From NCBI GenBank assembly GCA_037045355.1, contig JBAOHO010000005.1, positions 1 through 27,708 of the forward strand: a stretch of 27,708 nucleotides of DNA. The letters run 5' to 3'. Below, piece by piece: positions 22,226 through 27,708 of the stretch (its first letter is position 1; each line of letters starts with the position of its first letter). Both the position numbers and the translations under genes were made by a program. The notes beneath the pieces are model-generated. The model saw only the letters and a program-made list of their open reading frames with translations. It was not told the origin of the DNA and did not search any database. Source of the stretch: Candidatus Nanopelagicales bacterium. GTDB lineage: Bacteria; Actinomycetota; Actinomycetes; S36-B12; GCA-2699445.

Positions 22226-22231
22226 ATCATG
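22226..22231 (-). promoter_or_regulatory. Possible -10 (CATGAT) of exonuclease gene
   Basis: On the minus strand, CATGAT is followed by six bases (GGGTCC) and then GTG 22219. It deviates from TANNNT only at the first base. It lies within the 42-bp divergent region. Confidence 0.35.
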
Positions 22232-22249
22232 CCGTGCCGCGCTGAGGAC

Positions 22250-22255
22250 TACGGT
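22250..22255 (+). promoter_or_regulatory. Predicted -10 (TACGGT) of M24 peptidase operon, leaderless
   Basis: TACGGT, six bases (GGTCCC), then ATG at 22262, with no Shine-Dalgarno. It is the only promoter seen before the four coupled genes that run to 27607. Confidence 0.55.
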
Positions 22256-22261
22256 GGTCCC

Positions 22262-23383
22262 ATGGTGAACGGAGCAGTGTCGGGCGATGACCTTCGACAA
22301 CGGCTGGAGGCAGCCCAGCGGGGAATAGAAGCCCAGGGGTGGAGCGCCCTATTGGTGACGCCGGGGCCCGACCTGCAGTACCTCACCGGATACGACGCGG
22401 TCCCATTGGAGCGGCTCACCTGTCTGGTGTTGCGCGACGGTGCCGAGCCGTTCCTGGTGGTGCCCGAGTTGGAGATCGCGGCGGCCGAGGCCTCACCTGT
22501 CGGTGCTTTGGGACTGGACCTGTTGCCCTGGGCGGAGACTGACGATCCCTACGCTCGAACGGCGAACATGTTGGGTCCGGTGGCTGTCGTGGCCGTCGAT
22601 GACCACATGTGGGCCCAGAAGACCCTCGGGTTCCAGGCGGTGCTGCCGGATGTCTCTCTGCGTCTTGCGGGGCCGGTGCTCGGATCGCTCAGGATGCGCA
22701 AGTCAGCGGACGAGGTGGCGGCGTTGCGGGCGGCAGCGGAGGCGATCGACAGCGTGCATGAACAAGTCCCCGGATGGCTCCGACCGGGACGCACGGAGCG
22801 GGAGGTCGCTGCGGACATCGAGCGAGCGATTCTTGCCGCCGGACATGTCCGAGTCGACTTCGTCATCGTGGGTTCGGGTCCGAATGGGGCCAGCCCGCAC
22901 CACGAGGTCAGTGACCGTGTCATCGGCGTCGGGGATCCGGTGGTCGTCGACATTGGAGGCACCATGGCTTCGGGCTACTGCAGTGACTCGACCCGCACGT
23001 ACAGCGTGGGCGAACCGGCGCCAGAGTTCCGCGCCTACTACGACGTGCTCCAACGAGCTCAGTGGGCGGCGGTCCAGGCGGTACGACCTGGTGTGCCCTG
23101 CGAGACGATCGACGCCATCGCCCGCGACATCATCACCAGCGAGGGCTACGGCGACCTGTTCGTGCATCGCACCGGTCACGGGATTGGCCTGGAGACGCAC
23201 GAGGAGCCCTACATCGTGGCGGGCAACGCGCTGCCTCTTGACACGGGGTTCGCTTTCTCTGTCGAACCCGGCATCTACCGATCCGGACTCGATGGCGCGA
23301 GGATCGAGGACATCGTGGTGTGTGGTTCCGATGGGCCCATCGTCTTGAACGAAAGACCTCGGGAGCTGCAGGTGATCCGATGA
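22262..23383 (+). CDS. M24-family aminopeptidase/Xaa-Pro dipeptidase
   Basis: A 373-residue dinuclear-metal peptidase with the pita-bread fold, probably releasing N-terminal residues before proline or cleaving X-Pro dipeptides. The N-terminal creatinase-like domain (about 8-140) is followed by the catalytic domain with all five metal ligands: Asp230, Asp242, His306, Glu335 and Glu349. These lie in VVVDIGG, SDSTRTYS, HRTGHGIGL, FSVEPGIY and ARIED. ATG 22262 has TACGGT six bases before it. The stop overlaps the next start as ATGA. It matches the position of the PepE dipeptidase gene beside the exonuclease in mycobacteria. A link to final breakdown of proteasome-made peptides is attractive but is inference only. 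Confidence 0.94.
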   Translation: MVNGAVSGDDLRQRLEAAQRGIEAQGWSALLVTPGPDLQYLTGYDAVPLERLTCLVLRDGAEPFLVVPELEIAAAEASPVGALGLDLLPWAETDDPYARTANMLGPVAVVAVDDHMWAQKTLGFQAVLPDVSLRLAGPVLGSLRMRKSADEVAALRAAAEAIDSVHEQVPGWLRPGRTEREVAADIERAILAAGHVRVDFVIVGSGPNGASPHHEVSDRVIGVGDPVVVDIGGTMASGYCSDSTRTYSVGEPAPEFRAYYDVLQRAQWAAVQAVRPGVPCETIDAIARDIITSEGYGDLFVHRTGHGIGLETHEEPYIVAGNALPLDTGFAFSVEPGIYRSGLDGARIEDIVVCGSDGPIVLNERPRELQVIR

Positions 23384-24522
23384 TCCAGCGGCAACTTCCT
23401 GACGCGGAATCCGAGGCCCTCCTCGAACTCGCCCGCGACATGGCCGACCGCGAACTCCGCCCGGTCGCCGCCGAGCACGAACAATCCGGTGAGTTTCCGC
23501 GCGAGACCTTCCGCCTGCTCGGCAAAGCGGGGTTGCTCGGGCTGCCGTATCCCGAGGAATACGGCGGTGGAGACGTTTCCTATGAGGTCTACCTGCAGGT
23601 GCTCGAGGAACTCGCGGCCGCATGGCTCAGCGTGGCCATGGGGGTCAGCGTGCACGTGCTCTCCTGCTACCCGACCGCCACGGCCGGCACAGCCGCACAG
23701 CAGCAACGTTGGCTGCCGGACATGCTCGGCGGCGAACTGCTGGGAGCCTATTGCCTGTCCGAGCCGGAGTCGGGTTCGGATGCCGCGGCGCTGACGACGA
23801 CGGCGCGCCACGAGGCAGGCGAGTACATCGTCGACGGAACCAAGGCGTGGATCACCCACGGTGGTCGAGCCGATTTCTACAATGTCTTCGCCCGGGAGCC
23901 CGGGACCCAGGGAGCCGCGGGGATTTCGTGCCTGCTCATCGACAGCACCACGCCGGGATTGAGCGCGGCTGCTCCGGAGCGGAAGATGGGCGCCCGCGGA
24001 TCGACGACTGCCCAAGTCGTGCTCACCGAGGTGCGGGTTCCGGGCGACCGACTTCTGGGTGAGCAGGGTCGGGGGTTCCGGATTGCCATGGGCGCCCTGG
24101 ATTCCGGACGGCTGGGGATCGCAGCGTGCGCGGTCGGAGTGGCCCAGGCTGCGCTGGATACCGCAGTCGAGTACGCGAAGAACCGACACCAGTTCGGTCG
24201 GCCCATCGCCGACTTCCAGGGACTGGGCTTCCTCCTTGCTGACATGGCCGCTCGAGTGCAGGCGGGCCGTGCGCTCTACCTCGCGGCTGCTCGACGTCGG
24301 GATGCCGGGCTGCCGTTCTCGACCGAGGCCGCGATCGCCAAGCTGGTCGCCACCGACAACGCGATGGCCGTCACCACCGATGCGGTCCAAGTCCTGGGAG
24401 GCGCCGGATACACCCAGGATTTCCCGGTCGAGCGTTTCATGCGGGAGGCGAAACTGTTGCAGATCGTCGAGGGGACCAACCAGGTGCAGCGCATGGTGAT
24501 CGCCCGGAATCTGCTGCGATGA
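23380..24522 (+). CDS. Acyl-CoA dehydrogenase
   Basis: A 380-residue FAD enzyme that oxidises acyl-CoA to 2-enoyl-CoA, in fatty-acid or branched-chain amino-acid breakdown. The three-part family structure is complete: a helical N-terminal domain, a central beta domain with CLSEPESGSDAAAL and DGTKAWITHGG, and a C-terminal bundle with RHQFGRPIADFQ, VLGGAGYTQDFPVERFMREAK and the catalytic-base Glu364 in IVEGTNQVQR. The ATG overlaps the M24 stop (ATGA), and its own stop overlaps the amidohydrolase ATG the same way. The sequence resembles short-chain/butyryl types, but chain length preference cannot be settled. No electron-transfer flavoprotein genes are near. Confidence 0.95.
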   Translation: MIQRQLPDAESEALLELARDMADRELRPVAAEHEQSGEFPRETFRLLGKAGLLGLPYPEEYGGGDVSYEVYLQVLEELAAAWLSVAMGVSVHVLSCYPTATAGTAAQQQRWLPDMLGGELLGAYCLSEPESGSDAAALTTTARHEAGEYIVDGTKAWITHGGRADFYNVFAREPGTQGAAGISCLLIDSTTPGLSAAAPERKMGARGSTTAQVVLTEVRVPGDRLLGEQGRGFRIAMGALDSGRLGIAACAVGVAQAALDTAVEYAKNRHQFGRPIADFQGLGFLLADMAARVQAGRALYLAAARRRDAGLPFSTEAAIAKLVATDNAMAVTTDAVQVLGGAGYTQDFPVERFMREAKLLQIVEGTNQVQRMVIARNLLR

Positions 24523-26114
24523 GGACGCTGCTGCTGAACGGTTTCGTGCACACCCCGGACGATCCGGGTGCCACCGCCGTGTTGATCGACGGGGACATGA
24601 TCGCGTGGGTGGGACACGAAGGGGCTGCTCTGGCGCAGCGAGATGGGGTCGATCAGGTTGTCGACCTGCAGGGCGCACTCGTGACGCCGGCTTTCGTCGA
24701 CGCGCACGTTCACGTCACCGCCACCGGGATGAACCTCGGTGGCCTGGATCTGACCGACACCACCGGAGCGGCCGACGTCCTGCGCCGAGTGGCCGACCAC
24801 TGCCAGTCGGTCACGGCCGGTGATGTGGTTCTGGGTCATGGCTGGGACGAATCGACCTGGCCTGACGCCACGCTTCCCAGCCTGGGTGAACTCGATATCG
24901 CCGCCGGGGATGTCGCGCTGTACCTCACCCGGATCGACGTCCACTCCGCGCTCACCTCGTCGGCGATGCTGCGCCGATTGCCGGCCGTGCGTGACAAGGA
25001 CGGATTCGATGCCTCCGGGCTGCTGCGTTCGGACGCTCATCACTTCGCCCGTGGGTCGGTCCTGGACACCATCACCGCGGCGCAGCGCGACCGACTGCAC
25101 ACGTCAGCGTTGTCGCACTTCGCCGCCGCCGGTGTGGCAGCTGTCCACGAGATGGCCGGTCCCGACATCTCCAGCGAGAAGGATCTGACTGCCCTGTTGT
25201 CACGGGATCCTTCCGATGATCCGCAGATCACCGCCTATTGGGGTGAACTCGGTGGGGCGCAACGCGCCCGCGAGCTAGGAGCGATCGGCGCCGGCGGCGA
25301 CCTGTTCGCCGATGGTGCGCTGGGTTCCCACACCGCCTGGCTGAGCGACGACTACGCGGACCGGGCCACCCGAGGGGTCGCACACGTCACGGCCCCCGAG
25401 GTGGCCGATCATGTCGTCGAGTGCACCGAACTTGGCGTGCAGGCGGGTTTCCATGTCATCGGTGACGCTGCCCTGTCAGAGGTTCTGGCGGGTTTCCGCA
25501 GCGCCGCGACGAAACTTGGCCCGGCGGCCCTGCGGGCGGCGCGGCACCGGCTCGAGCACGTCGAGATGCCGACCCCCGATGCCCTGACCACCATGGCCGA
25601 ACTCGGCATCACCGCCAGTGTCCAACCGCAGTTCGATGCACTCTGGGGTGGTCCGGACGCCATGTACGCGGCCCGTCTGGGTGAGTCCCGAGCGGCCACC
25701 ATGAACCCATTCAGCGAGTTCAGCAGGCGGGGCATCACGATGGCATTCGGCTCGGACACCCCGGTCACCGCGGTGACCCCCTGGCATACGGTCGCCGCCG
25801 CGATCCATCACCGCACCCCGCAATGGCGCATCACGGCCCGTTCCGCATTCACGGCGCACACACGCGGGGGTTGGCGAGCGGTCGGGATCGACGATGCCGG
25901 TGTCATCCGTCCGGGATTCCGCGCGCATCTGGCGGTGTGGGACGCATCCGACCTCATGGTCCAGGCCCCGGACGAGCGGGTGGCGGCCTGGTCGACGGAC
26001 CCGAGTTCAGGAACTCCTTTGCTGCCGACCTTGTCGGAGTACGGTCCGTACCCGGCCTGTCGGCTGACGATCTCGGGTGGCCGGCTGATTCACAGCGATG
26101 GGCAGTTGATGTGA
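24519..26114 (+). CDS. Amidohydrolase, YtcJ-like metal-dependent hydrolase
   Basis: A 531-residue hydrolase of the amidohydrolase superfamily (type 3/YtcJ group), whose members act on N-substituted amides or imides. Metal-binding signatures are VDAHVH (His63, His65), ADGALGSHTAW with a likely metal or substrate contact, the HRLEH motif (343-347), and GSDTPV (Asp413). The N- and C-terminal beta strands forming the side sandwich are present (FVHTPDDPG; HLAVWDASD). ATG 24519 overlaps the preceding stop (ATGA). Its stop overlaps lnt as GTGA. The substrate is unknown. Adjacent placement of this amidohydrolase type and lnt occurs in other actinobacteria. The call is firm at superfamily level only. 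Confidence 0.9.
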   Translation: MRTLLLNGFVHTPDDPGATAVLIDGDMIAWVGHEGAALAQRDGVDQVVDLQGALVTPAFVDAHVHVTATGMNLGGLDLTDTTGAADVLRRVADHCQSVTAGDVVLGHGWDESTWPDATLPSLGELDIAAGDVALYLTRIDVHSALTSSAMLRRLPAVRDKDGFDASGLLRSDAHHFARGSVLDTITAAQRDRLHTSALSHFAAAGVAAVHEMAGPDISSEKDLTALLSRDPSDDPQITAYWGELGGAQRARELGAIGAGGDLFADGALGSHTAWLSDDYADRATRGVAHVTAPEVADHVVECTELGVQAGFHVIGDAALSEVLAGFRSAATKLGPAALRAARHRLEHVEMPTPDALTTMAELGITASVQPQFDALWGGPDAMYAARLGESRAATMNPFSEFSRRGITMAFGSDTPVTAVTPWHTVAAAIHHRTPQWRITARSAFTAHTRGGWRAVGIDDAGVIRPGFRAHLAVWDASDLMVQAPDERVAAWSTDPSSGTPLLPTLSEYGPYPACRLTISGGRLIHSDGQLM

Positions 26115-27607
26115 TCCGTCCCCGCTTCGCGGTCCTGGTCGCTGCAGTAGCGGGGGCGTGCCTGGCCGCGGCGTTCCCGCCGATCGGGTGGTGGCCGCTG
26201 GCCGTGGTAGCCATCGCACTCATGACGTGGGCGTGCTACCGCCAGCGCGTGCGGTGGGGCCTGCTGCTGGGCTTGTGCTCCGGCGTCGTCTTCTTCGCTT
26301 TCCTGGTGAGGTGGATCGCAGTCGTAGGGCCGGACGCGTGGCTCCTCCTGACCCTGTACTCCGGAGTCTGGATCGGTCTTGCGGGGGCCGCGACCGCCGT
26401 GGTCACCCGGCTGTCCTGGTGGCCGCTGTGGGTCGGCGTCGTATGGGTCGCCCAGGAAGCGTTACGCGACCGCATCCCGTTGGGGGGTTGGCCGTGGGGG
26501 CGCCTGGCCTTCAGCCAATCGGACGCTGCCTGGCTCGACGCGAGCTGGTGGGGAGGAACCGCCCTGCTCACGTTCCTCGTCGCCACCGGCGGCGCACTTG
26601 CTCTGTGGGGGGTCCTGCATCTTCGCGCCGGCCGCACGGGCCCAGCGGCCCTCGTGGCAGTCGTGGTTGCGCCGTGGGTCCTGGGGCTTCTTCCGACCAT
26701 GACCGGAGCATCAGGCAACGAGGTCGTGGCGGTGGTCCAGGGCAATGTCCCCGCGACCGGTCTGGGTTTCGCCAATGCAGGACAACGCCGCGAGGTCCTC
26801 GACAACCATGTCACCGAGACGTTCCGGCTCGCCGAGGCGGTGGCCCGCGGAGACGTACCGCAGCCGCAAGTGGTCGTTTGGCCCGAGAACGCCAGCGACC
26901 TGGACCCCTACACCCAGTCGGATGCGCGCGAGGCGATCACCAGCGCCGCCCGCGCGATCAACGCGCCCATCCTGGTCGGTGCCGTGGTCACCAATCCTGA
27001 TGATCCCGACACAGTGCTCAACGTGGGAATCGTGTGGGATCCGCAGACCGGACCGGGCGATCGATACGTCAAACAACACCCCGTCCCCTTCGGCGAGTAC
27101 GTCCCGTTCCGGTCGCTACTCACGTCGCTCATCGGACGATTTGAACTCGTACCGCGCGACTTCGCCGCAGGAGATCGCCCCGGAGATCTCCAGATCGGAC
27201 CCATCGTCGTCGGCAACGTGATCTGTTTCGAGGTGGCGTACGACGACATCGTGCGGGGCACTGTCCTCGGCGGCGCGCAGTTGCTGGCCGTCCAGACGAA
27301 CAACGCCACCTATACCGGTGGGGGGCAGTCCGAACAACAGGTGGCGATGGCCCGGGTCAGGGCGGTCGAAAACGGACGGTCGACCGTCGTGGCGGCGACC
27401 AATGGCATCTCGGCCCAGTTCTTGCCGGACGGCACTTTGGTGGGGGAGTTGCCGGAACGTACTGCCGGCTACCTGGTCGCGGACCTGCCACTGGCCACGA
27501 CGTTGTCTCCGGCGGCACTCGTCGGGGGAGTCCCAGAACTGCTCGCGGTGGTAGGAGCCGGCGTCGTGATCATTCTGGGAATCCGACGGCCCCCGCGGAC
27601 GGGGTAA
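26111..27607 (+). CDS. lnt: Apolipoprotein N-acyltransferase
   Basis: A membrane enzyme of 498 residues that adds the third acyl chain to the N-terminal cysteine of lipoproteins. An N-terminal membrane part of several helices (about 1-205, rich in Trp) includes AAAFPPIGWWPL and PLGGWPWGRLAFSQ. The periplasm-facing nitrilase-like domain (about 210-470) carries the catalytic triad Glu259 (WPENASD), Lys321 (KQHPVPFGEYVP) and Cys372 (NVICFEVAYDD). A last hydrophobic helix sits near the C-terminus. GTG 26111 overlaps the amidohydrolase stop (GTGA). It would act on lipoproteins such as the FKBP and SSI-like proteins in this window. Some actinobacterial Lnt proteins are fused to a dolichol-phosphate-mannose synthase; this one is not. 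Confidence 0.95.
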   Translation: MIRPRFAVLVAAVAGACLAAAFPPIGWWPLAVVAIALMTWACYRQRVRWGLLLGLCSGVVFFAFLVRWIAVVGPDAWLLLTLYSGVWIGLAGAATAVVTRLSWWPLWVGVVWVAQEALRDRIPLGGWPWGRLAFSQSDAAWLDASWWGGTALLTFLVATGGALALWGVLHLRAGRTGPAALVAVVVAPWVLGLLPTMTGASGNEVVAVVQGNVPATGLGFANAGQRREVLDNHVTETFRLAEAVARGDVPQPQVVVWPENASDLDPYTQSDAREAITSAARAINAPILVGAVVTNPDDPDTVLNVGIVWDPQTGPGDRYVKQHPVPFGEYVPFRSLLTSLIGRFELVPRDFAAGDRPGDLQIGPIVVGNVICFEVAYDDIVRGTVLGGAQLLAVQTNNATYTGGGQSEQQVAMARVRAVENGRSTVVAATNGISAQFLPDGTLVGELPERTAGYLVADLPLATTLSPAALVGGVPELLAVVGAGVVIILGIRRPPRTG

Positions 27608-27708
27608 CGGTTCGCCCGCCCGGGTTTGCCCCGCAAGCGTGGCGGGAATCCCCAACCGCACCTGTCGGTTGACTGTCATGGGAGATGCAAAGATGACGCT
27701 CATGCACA

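Noticed and set aside
27615..27646. Possible terminator after lnt (CCCGC...GCGGG)
   Set aside because: Only a 5-6 bp stem with alternative pairings and no T-run; too weak to call.
27678..27708. Possible start of a further gene at the right edge (ATG 27678 or 27693)
   Set aside because: At most ten codons are visible, several ATGs compete, and the preceding TTGACT could be a -35 rather than part of a leader. Nothing identifies a product.

Overview
The window is a stretch of actinobacterial (Actinomycetota) chromosome. The evidence is a high-G+C sequence with G/C-rich third codon positions, frequent GTG starts, and a complete Pup-proteasome locus (arc/mpa, dop, pup, prcB, prcA, pafA). That locus is flanked by genes that usually accompany it in actinobacteria: trmI, an FKBP lipoprotein, tatA-tatC, a lipid kinase, the Ski2/Mtr4-like helicase helY, a 5'-3' exonuclease and an M24 peptidase. 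The gene order resembles the corresponding Mycobacterium and Streptomyces regions. I cannot assign a genus. I see no tRNA, rRNA, insertion sequence, prophage or CRISPR array. Nearly all the sequence is coding.

Layout. (1) 1-4392: the C-terminal two thirds or more of cobalamin-dependent methionine synthase, overlapped by a HAD phosphatase. These converge on a minus-strand pair, a RecB-like Fe-S nuclease and a subtilisin-inhibitor-like lipoprotein. (2) 4435-6491: a divergent M50 site-2 protease coupled to tRNA m1A58 methyltransferase trmI. (3) 6492-15226: the proteasome locus. A 430-nt gap holding a tandem repeat precedes the ATPase gene arc. A sugar-porter gene with its own regulatory-looking leader and a terminator then separates arc from dop, followed by pup-prcB-prcA-pafA. 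(4) 15259-18500: FKBP lipoprotein, a small zinc-ribbon-like protein, tatA-tatC and a diacylglycerol-kinase-like lipid kinase. (5) 18514-22255: helY converging on a 5'-3' exonuclease. (6) 22250-27607: a translationally coupled run of M24 peptidase, acyl-CoA dehydrogenase, amidohydrolase and apolipoprotein N-acyltransferase.

How the genes work together. PafA ligates Pup to lysines of target proteins. ARC/Mpa recognises Pup, unfolds the target and feeds it to the PrcBA 20S core, docking through its C-terminal GQYL. Dop removes Pup. The encoded Pup already ends in Glu, so Dop is not needed to deamidate it here. FKBP, the SSI-like protein and Lnt form a loose envelope/lipoprotein theme, and TatAC belongs to the Tat export system.

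The main surprises are as follows. Ten genes have a TANNNT-like (or CANNNT) -10 hexamer exactly 6 (once 7) nt before the start codon, which predicts widespread leaderless transcription. pafB/pafC are absent from their usual place between the pafA/FKBP genes and tatA. A sugar transporter splits the proteasome locus. pup has competing start sites. PrcA carries a 15-bp tandem repeat in its C-terminal tail. I found no convincing wholly new multi-gene system. The best leads are regulatory.
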